Assembly (NCBI RefSeq): GCF_038502225.1
Contig: NC_091383.1
Span: 770,501-834,500, forward strand
Length of the DNA stretch: 64,000 nucleotides
DNA from: Cherax quadricarinatus
Taxonomy: Eukaryota; Arthropoda; Malacostraca; Decapoda; Parastacidae
Reading direction: 5' to 3'
Shown piece after piece: positions 40,260-53,745 of the stretch (positions are counted from its first letter, which is position 1; each line of letters begins with the position of its first letter). Below the pieces are notes generated by a model. That model was not told where the DNA came from, searched no databases, and worked only from the letters and a program-made list of their open reading frames with translations. The position numbers were made by a program, and so were the translations under genes.

Positions 40260-43200
40260 TGTGCTCAGTCTGCCCTGGGTCAGTATACTTGTGTCAGCAC
40301 TGACCTGGGTCAGTATACTTGTGTCAGCACTGACCTGGGTCAGTATACTTGTGTCAGCACTGACCTGGGTCAGTATACTTGTGTCAGCACTGACCCAACA
40401 CTGCCCTGGGTCAGTATACTTGTGTCAGCACTGACCTGGGTCAGTATACTTGTGTCAGCACTGACCCAACACTGCCCTGGGTCAGTATACTTGTGTCAGC
40501 ACTGACCCAACACTGCCCTGGGTCAGTATACTTGTGTCAGCACTGACCCAACACTGCCCTGGGTCAGTATACTTGTGTCAGCACTGACCCAACACTGCCC
40601 TGGGTCAGTATACTTGTGTCAGCACTGACCCAACACTGCCCTGGGTCAGTATACTTGTGTCAGCACTGACCCAACACTGCCCTGGGTCAGTATACTTGTG
40701 TCAGCACTGACCCAACACTCTCCTGGCTCAGTATACTTGTGTCAGCACTGACCCAACACTGCCCTGGCTCAGTATACTTGTGTCAACACTGACCCAACAC
40801 TGCCCTGGGTCAGTATACTTGTGTCAACACTGACCCAACACTGCCCTGGGTCAGTATACTTGTGTCAGCACTGACCCAACACTGCCCTGGCTCAGTATAC
40901 TTGTGTCAGCACTGACCCAACACTGCCCTGGCTCAGTATACTTGTGTCAGCACTGACCCAACACTGCCCTGGGTCAGTATACTTGTGTCAGCACTGACCC
41001 AACACTGCCCTGGGTCAGTATACTTGTGTCAGCACTGACCCAACACTGCCCTGGCTCAGTATACTTGTGTCAGCACTGACCCAACACTGCCCTGGCTCAG
41101 TATACTTGTGTCAGCACTGACCCAACACTGCCCTGGGTCAGTATACTTGTGTCAGCACTGACCCAACACTGCCCTGGGTCAGTATACTTGTGTCAGCACT
41201 GACCCAACACTGCCCTGGCTCAGTATACTTGTGTCAGCACTGACCCAACACTGCCCTGGGTCAGTATACTTGTGTCAGCACTGACCCAACACTGCCCTGA
41301 CTCAGTATACTTGTGTCAGCACTGACCCAACACTGCCTTGGCTCAGTATACTTGTGTCAGCACTGACCCAACACTGCCCTGGCTCAGTATACTTGTGTCA
41401 GCACTGACCCAACACTGCCCTGGGTCAGTATACTTGTGTCAGCACTGACCCAACACTGCCCTGACTCAGTATACTTGTGTCTGCACTGACCCAACACTGC
41501 CCTGGCTCAGTATACTTGTGTCAGCACTGACCCAACACTGCCCTGGCTCAGTATACTTGTGTCAGCACTGACCCAACACTGCCCTGGGTCATTATACTTG
41601 TGTCAGCACTGACCCAACACTGCCCTGGCTCAGTATACTCGTGTCAGCACTGACCCAACACTGCCCTGGGTCAGTATACTTGTGTCAACACTGACCCAAC
41701 ACTGCCCTGGGTCAGTATACTTGTGTCAGCACTGACCCAACACTGCCCTGGCTCAGTATACTTGTGTCAGCACTGACCCAACACTGCCCTGGGTCAGTAT
41801 ACTTGTGTCAGCACTGACCCAACACTGCCCTGGGTCAGTATACTTGTGTCAGCACTGACCCAACACTGCCCTGGCTCAGTATACTTGTGTCAGCACTGAC
41901 CCAACACTGCCTGGGTCAGTATACTTGTGTCAGCACTGACCCAACACTGCCCTGGCTCAGTATACTTGTGTCAGCACTGACCCAACACTGCCCTGGGTCA
42001 GTATACTTGTGTCAGCACTGACCCAACACTGCCCTGGCTCAGTATACTCGTGTCAGCACTGACCCAACACTGCCCTGGGTCAGTATACTTGTGTCAACAC
42101 TGACCCAACACTGCCCTGGGTCAGTATACTTGTGTCAGCACTGACCCAACACTGCCCTGGCTCAGTATACTTGTGTCAGCACTGACCCAACACTGCCTGG
42201 GTCAGTATACTTGTGTCAGCACTGACCCAACACTGCCCTGGCTCAGTATTCTTGTGTCAGCACTGACCCAACACTGCCCTGGGTCAGTATACTTGTGTCA
42301 GCACTGACCCAACACTGCCCTGGCTCAGTATACTCGTGTCAGCACTGACCCAACACTGCCCTGGGTCAGTATACTTGTGTCAGCACTGACCCAACACTGC
42401 CCTGGGTCAGTATACTTGTGTCAGCACTGACCCAACACTTCCCTGGCTCAGTATACTTGTGTCAGCACTGACCCAACACTGCCCTGGGTCAGTATACTTG
42501 TGTCAGCACTGACCCAACACTGCCCTGGCTCAGTATACTCGTGTCAGCACTGACCCAACACTGCCCTGGGTCAGTATACTTGTGTCAGCACTGACCCAAC
42601 ACTGCCCTGGCTCAGTATACTTGTGTCAGCACTGACCCAACACTGCCTGGGTCAGTATACTTGTGTCAGCACTGACCCAACACTGCCCTGGCTCAGTATA
42701 CTTGTGTCAGCACTGACCCAACACTGCCCTGGGTCAGTATACTCGTGTCAGCACTCTGACCCAACACTGCCCTGGGTCAGTATACTTGTGTCAGCACTGA
42801 CCCAACACTGCCCTGGGTCAGTATACTTGTGTCAGCACTGACCCAACACTGCCCTGGCTCAGTATACTTGTGTCAACACTGACCCAACACTGCCCTGGGT
42901 CAGTATACTTGTGTCAGCACTGACCCAACACTGCCCTGGCTCAGTATACTTGTGTCAGCACTGACCCAACACTGCCCTGGGTCAGTATACTTGTGTCAGC
43001 ACTGACCCAACACTGCCCTGGGTCAGTATACTTGTGTCAGCACGGACCCAACACTGCCCTGGGTCAGTATACTTGTGTCAGCACTGACCCAACACTGCCC
43101 TGGCTCAGTATACATGTGTCAGCACTGACCCAACACTGCCCTGGCTCAGTATACTTGTGTCAGCACTGACCCAACACTGCCCTGGCTCAGTATACTTGTG

Positions 43201-46200
43201 TCAGCACTGACCCAACACTCTCCTGGGTCAGTATACTTGTGTCAACACTGACCCAACACTGCCCTGGCTCAGTATACTTGTGTCAGCACTGACCCAACAC
43301 TGCCCTGGCTCAGTATACTTGTGTCAGCACTGACCCAACACTCTCCTGGGTCAGTATACTTGTGTCAGCACTGACCCAACACTGCCCTGACTCAGTATAC
43401 TTGTGTCAACACTGACCCAACACTGCCCTGGCTCAGTATACTTGTGTCAACACTGACCCAACACTGCCCTGGGTCAGTATACTTGTGTCAACACTGACCC
43501 AACACTGCCCTGGCTCAGTATACTTGTGTCAGCACTGACCCAACACTGCCCTGGCTCAGTATACTTGTGTCAACACTGACCCAACACTGCCCTGGCTCAG
43601 TATACTTGTGTCAGCACTGACCCAACACTGCCCTGGCTCAGTATACTTGTGTCAGCACTGACCCAACACTGCCCTGGCTCAGTATACTTGTGTCAGCACT
43701 GACCCAACACTCTCCTGGGTCAGTATACTTGTGTCAACACTGACCCAACACTCTCCTGGGTCAGTATACTTGTGTCAGCACTGACCCAACACTGCCCTGG
43801 GTCAGTATACTTGTGTCAACACTGACCCAACACTCTCCTGGGTCAGTATACTTGTGTCAACACTGACCCAACACTCTCCTGGGTCAGTATACTTGTGTCA
43901 GCACTGACCCAACACTGCCCTGACTCAGTATACTTGTGTCAACACTGACCCAACACTGCCCTGGGTCAGTATACTTGTGTCAACACTGACCCAACACTGC
44001 CCTGGGTCAGTATACTTGTGTCAACACTGACCCAACACTGCCCTGGCTCAGTATACTTGTGTCAACACTGACCCAACACTGCCCTGGGTCAGTATACTTG
44101 TGTCAGCACTGACCCAACACTGCCCTGGGTCAGTATACTTGTGTCAGCACTGACCCAACACTGCCCTGGGTCAGTATACTTGTGTCAACACTGACCCAAC
44201 ACTGCCCTGGCTCAGTATACTTGTGTCAGCACTGACCCAACACTGCCCTGGCTCAGTATACTTGTGTCAGCACTGACCCAACACTGCCCTGGCTCAGTAT
44301 ACTTGTGTCAGCACTGACCCAACACTGCCCTGGGTCAGTATACTTGTGTCAGCACTGACCCAACACTGCCCTGGCTCAGTATACTTGTGTCAGCACTGAC
44401 CCAACTGCCCTGGCTCAGTATACTTGTGTCAGCACTGACCCAACACTGCCCTGACTCAGTATACTTGTGTCAACACTGACCCAACACTGCCCTGGCTCAG
44501 TATACTTGTGTCAACACTGACCCAACACTGCCCTGGGTCAGTATACTTGTGTCAGCACTGACCCAACACTGCCCTGACTCAGTATACTTGTGTCAACACT
44601 GACCCAACACTGCCCTGGCTCAGTATACTTGTGTCAACACTGACCCAACACTGCCCTGGGTCAGTATACTTGTGTCAACACTGACCCAACACTGCCCTGG
44701 CTCAGTATACTTGTGTCAACACTGACCCAACACTGCCCTGGCTCAGTATACTCGTGTCAGCACTGACCCAACACTGCCCTGGGTCAGTATACTTGTGTCA
44801 ACACTGACCCAACACTGCCCTGGGTCAGTATACTTGTGTCGGCACTGACCCAACACTGCCCTGGGTCAGTATACTTGTGTCAACACTGACCCAACACTGC
44901 CCTGGGTCAGTATACTCGTGTCAGCACTGACCCAACACTGCCCTGGGTCAGTATACTCGTGTCAGCACTGACCCAACACTGCCCTGGGTCAGTATACTTG
45001 TGTCAACACTGACCCAACACTGCCCTGGCTCAGTATACTCGTGTCAGCACTGACCCAACACTGCCCTGGGTCAGTATACTCGTGTCAGCACTGACCCAAC
45101 ACTGCCCTGGCTCAGTATACTCGTGTCAGCACTGACCCAACACTGCCCTGGCTCAGTATACTTGTGTCAGCACTGACCCAACACTGCCCTGGCTCAGTAT
45201 ACTTGTGTCAGCACTGACCCAACACTGCCCTGGGTCAGTATACTCGTGTCAGCACTGACCCAACACTGCCCTGGCTCAGTATACTCGTGTCAGCACTGAC
45301 CCAACACTGCCCTGGCTCAGTATACTTGTGTCAGCACTGACCCAACACTGCCCTGGCTCAGTATACTTGTGTCAGCACTGACCCAACACTGCCCTGGGTC
45401 AGTATACTTGTGTCAGCACTGACCCAACACTGCCCTGGCTCAGTATACTTGTGTCAGCACTGACCCAACACTGCCCTGGCTCAGTATACTTGTGTCAGCA
45501 CTGACCCAACACTGCCCTGGCTCAGTATACTTGTGTCAGCACTGACCCAACACTGCCCTGGGTCAGTATACTCGTGTCAGCACTGACCCAACACTGCCCT
45601 GGCTCAGTATACTCGTGTCAGCACTGACCCAACACTGCCCTGGCTCAGTATACTTGTGTCAGCACTGACCCAACACTGCCCTGGCTCAGTATACTTGTGT
45701 CAGCACTGACCCAACACTGCCCTGGCTCAGTATACTCGTGTCAGCACTGACCCAACACTGCCCTGGCTCAGTATACTTGTGTCAGCACTGACCCAACACT
45801 GCCCTGGGTCAGTATACTTGTGTCAGCACTGACCCAACACTGCCCTGGGTCAGTATACTTGTGTCAACACTGACCCAACACTGCCTGGGTCAGTATACTT
45901 GTGTCAGCACTGACCCAACACTGCCCTGGCTCAGTATACTTGTGTCAGCACTGACCCAACACTGCCCTGGCTCAGTATACTTGTGTCAGCACTGACCCAA
46001 CACTGCCCTGGCTCAGTATACTCGTGTCAGCACTGACCCAACACTGCCCTGGCTCAGTATACTTGTGTCAGCACTGACCCAACACTGCCCTGGCTCAGTA
46101 TACTCGTGTCAGCACTGACCCAACACTGCCCTGGCTCAGTATACTTGTGTCAGCACTGACCCAACACTGCCCTGGCTCAGTATACTCGTGTCAGCACTGA

Positions 46201-49078
46201 CCCAACACTGCCCTGGCTCAGTATACTTGTGTCAGCACTGACCCAACACTGCCCTGGGTCAGTATACTTGTGTCAGCACTGACCCAACACTGCCCTGGGT
46301 CAGTATACTTGTGTCAGCACTGACCCAACACTGCCCTGGGTCAGTATACTTGTGTCAGCACTGACCCAACACTTCCCTGGCTCAGTATACTCGTGTCAGC
46401 ACTGACCCAACACTTCCCTGGCTCAGTATACTCGTGTCAGCACTGACCCAACACTGCCCTGGCTCAGTATACTTGTGTCAACACTGACCCAACACTGCCC
46501 TGGCTCAGTATACTCGTGTCAGCACTGACCCAACACTGCCCTGGCTCAGTATACTCGTGTCAGCACTGACCCAACACTGCCCTGGCTCAGTATACTTGTG
46601 TCAGCACTGACCCAACACTGCCCTGGCTCAGTATACTTGTGTCAGCACTGACCCAACACTGCCCTGGCTCAGTATACTCGTGTCAGCACTGACCCAACAC
46701 TGCCCTGGGTCAGTATACTTGTGTCAGCACTGACCCAACACTGCCCTGGGTCAGTATACTTGTGTCAGCACTGACCCAACACTGCCCTGGCTCAGTATAC
46801 TTGTGTCAGCACTGACCCAACACTGCCCTGGGTCAGTATACTTGTGTCAGCACTGACCCAACACTGCCCTGGGTCAGTATACTTGTGTCAGCACTGACCC
46901 AACACTGCCCTGGGTCAGTATACTTGTGTCAGCACTGACCCAACACTGCCCTGGGTCAGTATACTTGTGTCAGCACTGACCCAACACTGCCCTGGGTCAG
47001 TATACTCGTGTCAACACTGACCCAACACTGCCCTGGCTCAGTATACTTGTGTCAGCACTGACCCAACACTGCCCTGGGTCAGTATACTTGTGTCAGCACT
47101 GACCCAACACTGCCCTGGCTCAGTATACTTGTGTCAGCACTGACCCAACACTGCCCTGGGTCAGTATACTTGTGTCAGCACTGACCCAACACTGCCCTGG
47201 CTCAGTATACTTGTGTCAGCACTGACCCAACACTGCCCTGGCTCAGTATACTTGTGTCAGCACTGACCCAACACTGCCCTGGCTCAGTATACTTGTGTCA
47301 GCACTGACCCAACACTGCCCTGGGTCAGTATACTTGTGTCAGCACTGACCCAACACTGCCCTGGCTCAGTATACTTGTGTCAGCACTGACCCAACACTGC
47401 CCTGGGTCAGTATACTTGTGTCAGCACTGACCCAACACTGCCCTGGCTCAGTATACTTGTGTCAGCACTGACCCAACACTGCCCTGGCTCAGTATACTCG
47501 TGTCAACACTGACCCAACACTGCCCTGGCTCAGTATACTTGTGTCAGCACTGACCCAACACTGCCCTGGCTCAGTATACTCGTGTCAACACTGACCCAAC
47601 ACTGCCCTGGCTCAGTATACTCGTGTCAACACTGACCCAACACTGCCCTGGCTCAGTATACTCGTGTCAGCACTGACCCAACACTGCCCTGGCTCAGTAT
47701 ACTTGTGTCAGCACTGACCCAACACTGCCCTGGCTCAGTATACTCGTGTCAGCACTGACCCAACACTGCCCTGGCTCAGTATACTCGTGTCAGCACTGAC
47801 CCAACACTGCCCTGGCTCAGTATACTTGTGTCAGCACTGACCCAACACTGCCCTGGCTCAGTATACTCGTGTCAGCACTGACCCAACACTGCCCTGGCTC
47901 AGTATACTCGTGTCAGCACTGACCCAACACTGCCCTGGCTCAGTATACTCGTGTCAACACTGACCCAACACTGCCCTGGGTCAGTATACTCGTGTCAGCA
48001 CTGACCCAACACTGCCCTGGGTCAGTATACTCGTGTCAGCACTGACCCAACACTGCCCTGGCTCAGTATACTTGTGTCAGCACTGACCCAACACTGCCCT
48101 GGGTCAGTATACTTGTGTCAGCACTGACCCAACACTGCCCTGGGTCAGTATACTTGTGTCAGCACTGACCCAACACTGCCCTGGCTCAGTATACTTGTGT
48201 CAGCACTGACCCAACACTGCCCTGGCTCAGTATACTTGTGTCAGCACTGACCCAACACTGCCCTGGCTCAGTATACTCGTGTCAGCACTGACCCAACACT
48301 GCCCTGGCTCAGTATACTCGTGTCAGCACTGACCCAACACTGCCCTGGCTCAGTATACTCGTGTCAACACTGACCCAACACTGCCCTGGGTCAGTATACT
48401 CGTGTCAGCACTGACCCAACACTGCCCTGGGTCAGTATACTCGTGTCAGCACTGACCCAACACTGCCCTGGGTCAGTATACTCGTGTCAACACTGACCCA
48501 ACACTGCCCTGGCTCAGTATACTCGTGTCAGCACTGACCCAACACTGCCCTGGCTCAGTATACTTGTGTCAGCACTGACCCAACACTGCCCTGGCTCAGT
48601 ATACTCGTGTCAGCACTGACCCAACACTGCCCTGGCTCAGTATACTTGTGTCAGCACTGACCCAACACTGCCCTGGCTCAGTATACTTGTGTCAACACTG
48701 ACCCAACACTGCCCTGGGTCAGTATACTTGTGTCAGCACTGACCCAACACTGCCCTGGGTCAGTATACTTGTGTCAGCACTGACCCAACACTGCCCTGGG
48801 TCAGTATACTCGTGTCAACACTGACCCAACACTGCCCTGGCTCAGTATACTCGTGTCAGCACTGACCCAACACTGCCCTGGCTCAGTATACTTGTGTCAG
48901 CACTGACCCAACACTGCCCTGGCTCAGTATACTCGTGTCAGCACTGACCCAACACTGCCCTGGCTCAGTATACTTGTGTCAGCACTGACCCAACACTGCC
49001 CTGGGTCAGTATACTCGTGTCAGCACTGACCCAACACTGCCCTGGCTCAGTATACTCGTGTCAGCACTGACCCAACAC
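40260..49078. repeat. 41-bp satellite array, ~215 units, 8.8 kb
   Basis: The unit is 'gccctgggtcagtatacttg' plus 'tgtcagcactgacccaacac' plus 't'. Its first few copies (40275-40390) are a shorter 30-bp form without 'ccaacactgcc'. Common variants are ggGtcag/ggCtcag, acTtgtg/acTCgtg, gtcaGca/gtcaAca and ctGccc/ctCtcc. In G-form units GGGTCAGT and ACTGACCC are inverse complements 14 bases apart, so each unit can form a hairpin. The acTCgtg form first appears near 41636 and becomes common towards the right. Apart from 30-, 40- and 43-base variants, length is constant. No coding. Confidence 0.98.
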
Positions 49079-49479
49079 TTGTGGTTAGCTCATCTCTACA
49101 CATGACACAAGGATGTCAGAGATAAATTAGACACATGTGCAACATCTGTGACTTTGTCCAAGGTAACACTTGCTGCTTCACATCACCTTAAAGTTTATTC
49201 AGGTGTGAACAATAAAAGTAATTAGATTATATGTAAATTACCATACATAGCAGCATGTGTGTAAAATATCTAGGATAATCCAAAAGTGACTTGTATATAA
49301 GCACCTTCTTAGTGCATATCTAATATACACTCATTTTTAAAGTGGTAAGCCAGTGGAAGGTCTCGGTCAGATGACCTAAAGCTCCAGCTGTGGGTCATAT
49401 AACTAAGACCAGCGTCAGGAAACTCTTGTCCTGTTTCCTGACAAAGATAACCAAACCAATGGTGTTTTCCCATCGTTAA
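49079..49479. other. Family C and other relics
   Basis: 49195-49300 carries family C phrases ('taaattaccatacatagcag', 'ggataatccaaaagtgac'). 49350-49440 ('gccagtggaaggtctcgg', 'cagatgacctaaagctccag', 'gtcaggaaactcttgtcctg') recurs at 51830-51925. No gene. Confidence 0.5.
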
Positions 49480-49622
49480 TGGACTGAAAACATCAACTCC
49501 AGGCTGAGGGACTGTTTGCCTCTAACTCCACTTCGTTTTCCACCGTGTCTCTGCATTGGACTGAAGTGGCCACTGGCGACCGAAAACTTTACAGATTCCC
49601 AAATGTCTAATTTATCTTAACA
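49480..49622. repeat. Fold-back family arm, diverged
   Basis: 'ccaggctgagggactgtttg' through 'tctctgcattggactgaagt' and 'ggcgaccgaaaactttaca', ending 'tgtctaatttatc', follows the arm plan of 51356-51641. Confidence 0.6.
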
Positions 49623-50052
49623 CAAAAATATTGATATCAGATGTTGTCGAGGGAGAGATTGTACAGTACTCTGTGATAATTATAATATTGGTATACGTCT
49701 CGCCCTCCATCAGTACGTTTCTCCCTCCTCAGTATGCCTAGGTGGATCGAAACGTCTATATCATTTTCAGTTATTCTTGTATTGTTTCGCTCACGGTGTT
49801 GTGATTTTTCTTGTACCATGTGTGTGATAGGTGAAATGTGACTTTACCAGTACAGTAAACATATGTACACTGACAGGTGTAGGAATATCAGTGTGCAATG
49901 AGAGGTACTAATATCAGTGTATGTACACTGACAGGTGTACGAGTCTGTGTACACAGGTGAACAGGTGACATACAGCCTTAATGACCCTCGTGTATTAGAT
50001 AAGCTTTAAACCAAATTTGCCACCCTTAGAAGTGTGTGTACTCACGTATGCA

Positions 50053-50059
<7 letters not shown>
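49623..50059. other. Unassigned with small duplication
   Basis: 49850-49950 repeats 'tgtacactgacaggtgta' and 'atatcagtgt' two or three times. No gene. Confidence 0.4.

Positions 50060-50090
<31 letters not shown>
50060..50090. repeat. (GT)n microsatellite
   Basis: About fifteen GT dinucleotides. Confidence 0.95.
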
Positions 50091-50092
<2 letters not shown>

Positions 50093-50370
50093 CAGTGTAC
50101 ACACACAAGTACCATGGTTGTAGCGGTGGTGGTGTTAGTGGCGGCCAGTGGTGTGTGAGAGCTTGCTACCGTCCACATGCTCTCCTACCGTGTGTGTGTG
50201 CCTCTGTGTTTTCTTCGTCAGGAGAAACTCTTGTCTCCACCGGCGGGTCTCTCACTATAAATCGCCGGCTTCTTCGCTGACTGATTAAGTAAATCACAGC
50301 AGTGTATCCATTTATCTTCACGAATCAATACGCAGCATTGTCTCCTAATATTACACATACACTGGTGTAT
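50091..50370. other. Unassigned
   Basis: No repeat partner and no convincing ORF or splice structure. Confidence 0.3.
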
Positions 50371-50372
50371 GT

Positions 50373-50454
<82 letters not shown>
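50371..50454. repeat. (TA)n microsatellite
   Basis: A pure TA tract abutting the fold-back element that starts 'gcaaaacaacc'. Confidence 0.98.
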
Positions 50455-50457
<3 letters not shown>

Positions 50458-50594
50458 AAACAACCACTCTGAAGGAATAAGAAATTCCATTATCCTTGAT
50501 AATGTGAGTAGTCACGAAAGCGCTTGGAATTTCTTATTCTTTCAGAGTGGTTGTTTTGCATATTCTGAAATCACCTGTTTACTGTGATCTTATT

Positions 50595-50597
<3 letters not shown>
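50455..50597. mobile_element. (TA)n-bounded fold-back element
   Basis: Arms 50455-50489 and 50525-50559 are inverse complements at 34 of 35 positions (starting gcaaaacaaccactctgaa). The interior 'gataatgtgagtagtcacga' matches, inverted, the module at 1888-2111. The element ends 'tactgtgatcttattgga' at another TA tract. Confidence 0.85.

Positions 50598-50632
<35 letters not shown>
50598..50632. repeat. (TA)n microsatellite
   Basis: A short TA tract on the right edge of the fold-back element. Confidence 0.97.
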
Positions 50633-50635
<3 letters not shown>

Positions 50636-50676
50636 CAGACATTATCTCTGTCCACAGCAAACTTGCAAACTGGGCG

Positions 50677-50747
50677 TCAGAGTACACAGTACTTTATCCA
50701 CACAGTCCCGGAATCTGGCTGTGTGAATAAAGTACTGTGTACTCTGA
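50677..50747. repeat. Hairpin, 29-bp arms
   Basis: 50677-50705 and 50719-50747 are inverse complements at 28 of 29 positions (tcagagtacacagtacttta...), with a 13-base loop. The right side continues into 'tgccgagtatgcaggttcga', which has a B-box-like end. Confidence 0.85.
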
Positions 50748-50828
50748 TGCCGAGTATGCAGGTTCGAATCCTTCTGTGAACCGAATGATAATGTTTGTAA
50801 ATGATCTTGCCTGTTTGCGAATTATTAA

Positions 50829-51239
<411 letters not shown>

Positions 51240-51345
51240 GTGGATCACCAGCAGTAACAGCCTGGTTGACCAGGCAAGCACCAGACGAGCCTGGTCCAAG
51301 GCCGGGCTCCGGGATTAGAACTCACGGAGATATGACGAAGGTAAG
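51240..51345 (+). pseudogene. LINE 3'-end fragment
   Basis: 'caccagcagtaacagcctgg', 'ttgaccaggcaagcaccaga' and 'cgagcctggtccaaggccgg' match 40105-40170 and 57725-57785. Confidence 0.8.
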
Positions 51346-51355
51346 GTGATGTTTT

Positions 51356-51641
51356 GATAAATTAGACACATGTGCAACACTTGGGTATCTTTAATGAGGA
51401 AACGTTTCGCCACACAGTGGCTTCATCAGTCCATACAAAGGAGAAACTTGAAGAACAGGAGGAGAATGAGGTAATCAGTCCCTCAACCTTGAGTCGATGT
51501 GGTCCGCATTGACTCAAGGTTGAGTCAATGCGGACCATGTATGGACTGATGAAGTCCTTGTATGGACTGATGAAGTCACTGTGTGGGCGAAACGTTTCCT
51601 CATTAAAGATACCCAAGTGTTGCACATGTGTCTAATTTATC
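51356..51641. mobile_element. Fold-back element with ~80-bp arms
   Basis: The left arm starts 'gataaattagacacatgtgc' and the right arm ends with its inverse. Both arms run through 'aacacttgggtatcttta', 'gaggaaacgtttcgcc', 'cacacagtggcttcatcagt' with very few differences. The interior has a second small inverted pair around 'tgactcaaggttgagtc' and 'ggtccgcat...atgcggacc'. It has no ORF. Solo arms of the family occur at 1549, 20567, 29720, 49480 and 59290. Confidence 0.85.
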
Positions 51642-51945
51642 AACTTGTCGGTTCTCTGAAGCATTTATCTACAATGTGATGTTTCGCCTGTACAACCAAC
51701 TTTCTGTAGCACGTTTAGCACTGTGTTGCTGCAACTTGAGAATTTTCTGTTTTTTTTTTTTTGTTTATCATATATAAGTGATGCGTTGGAATAATTATAA
51801 CGACAGTTTTTCCAGTGGTGGAGTGGTAAGCCAGTGGAAGGTCTCCGTCAGATGACCAAAACCTCCAGCTGTGAGTCATCGTATAACTAAGACCAGCGTC
51901 AGGAAACACTTGTCCTGTTTCCTGATAGACATTACCTCACCTTTA
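51642..51945. other. Unassigned plus a dispersed relic
   Basis: 51830-51925 ('ccagtggaaggtctccgtca', 'aacacttgtcctgtttcctg') repeats 49350-49440. No gene. Confidence 0.45.
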
Positions 51946-53445
51946 CACCTTCCACCCTCCACCCCAACCCCTAATTCTCCCACCCACCCCACCTCACCTC
52001 ACCCTCCACCCTTGTTCCCACCCTACTTCAATCTTTAATTCTCCACCCATCTTCCACCTCACTCCTTTAACTTCCCACACCTTTACCCTTCCCCACCTTA
52101 CCTTTAATCTAATCTTGACCCTTCCCACCCAATCTTACCCTTACCCTACCCTTACCCTTACCCTTTACTTAACCCTATTACCTCCCACCCTACCCTTACC
52201 TACCTTACTACCCATTCTTACCCACCTTACCCCCACCTTACCCTACCTCCCACCCTACTCCTCCACTTCCCCTTACCCTCCCATCTTTGTCTCCCACCCA
52301 CCCTCCTCACCCTCCAATCTTCCCACCCCACCCTCACCCACCTCACCTCTCACCCTTCACCCACCTACCCACCTTTGACCCTCACCCTTGCAACTTCACC
52401 CTACCCTCACCCTTCCCACCCTTACCCTTCCCACCCTGACCCAATTCCCTTACTTCACCCACCCTCAACCCTTCACCCCTTGCACTTCCACTCCCACCCT
52501 CACCCTTCATCCACCCTTAATTCACCCCACCCTTAATCTTACTTCACCCTTCCCAATTCTTCACCCTACCCACCTCCCACCTTACCTCCCACCTCTCTGT
52601 CCCCTTCCCACCCCTTGTCTTCCTCACCCTCAATTCCACTCCTAACCACTCAATTCCCACTCCTCTCCACCCTACCCTTACCTCCACCTTCCCACCCACT
52701 AACACCCTTAATCAACCCTACCTCACTCCCACCCTCACCTATTCTAATTCCCCTTTGACCCTTTAATCTTTACCTTTACCCTTAACTTTTACTCTTAATT
52801 CACAATCTAATTCTCCCACCCTTACCTAATTCACCCTCACCCTCTTTGACCCTCTTTATCTTTACTCCACCCTACCCACCCTATCTTGACTTACCCTTAC
52901 CCACCCTTTACCCTGCTTACCCTTTAATTTTACCCTTATCTCACTTTACCTTACTTCCTTTGAATTCTCTTTCATTCCACCTCACCCTTTTCCCACTTCC
53001 TAATTCTCAACTTCAATTCTCACCCACCTTCACTAATTCACCTCAATCTTCAATTCACTAATTCCTAATCTCACCCACCCTTAATTCCTTTACTCCACCT
53101 AATCTTGACCCAACAATTTCCAACCCTTGATCTACACCCTTCCACCTCAATTCTTCCCACCTCACCCTTTCCCACCACCTCACCCTCCACCTCACCACCT
53201 CCCACCCTCCACCTTCACCACCTTACCCTCCCTTACCTCACCCTTTAATTCTCACCCTTGCTTCACCTCACCTTAACCCCCACCCTAATTCCCTTACACC
53301 CTAACTTCCACCTCTACCCTCACCCTACCCCTTACCTCACTCCACCCTCTTTAATTCACCCTCTTAATTCTTGACCTCCACCCTTTAATCTTTAATTCTT
53401 ACCCTCTCTAATTCCCACTCACTTCCACCTTCCTCCTACCCATAC
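51946..53445. repeat. 1.5-kb G-depleted C/T/A-rich degenerate tract
   Basis: The plus strand is built of irregular words such as 'cacccttaccc', 'cccaccctt', 'ttaattc' and 'ctttgaccc'. G is almost absent except in 'ttgac'. No fixed period is visible, unlike every other array here. Frames of 71-87 codons are artefacts. It could be an old degenerate satellite, or a low-quality consensus over a simple repeat. Confidence 0.85.
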
Positions 53446-53509
53446 TGGTAGTAATGTTCTTTGCTTACCACGTTCTTAATACAATGTTTCTCGCTCGTAT
53501 ATATCAGTA
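53446..53509. other. Unassigned
   Basis: Short unique spacer. Confidence 0.3.
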
Positions 53510-53745
53510 TGTTGCAAGTTATCCATGGTGCTAACTTGGCTAGGAGACAAAGCTTATTCAAGCTTACAGAGGGTTGTTAACTTGGCTAGGAGACCAAGCT
53601 TATTCAAGCTTACAGAGGGTGTATGGTAAGTATCCATGGTGCTAACTTGGCTAGGAGACCAAGCTTATTCAAGCTTACAGAGGGGTGCTAACTTGGCTAG
53701 GAGACCAAGCTTATTCAAGCTTACAGAGGGTGTATGGTAAGTATA
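53510..53745. repeat. Nested tandem duplication (two times two units)
   Basis: 'gctaacttggctaggagacc' plus 'aagcttattcaagcttacag' occurs four times. Pairs are separated by 'gtatggtaagtatccatg', so a ~50-bp unit was duplicated and then the pair was duplicated. Confidence 0.92.

Noticed and set aside
40260..49078. CRISPR-like array
   Set aside because: Units are contiguous and lack unique spacers; the context is eukaryotic.
51946..53445. Telomere or interstitial telomeric repeat
   Set aside because: Arthropod telomeric TTAGG/CCTAA does not occur as a tandem; the 'accctt' words are irregular.
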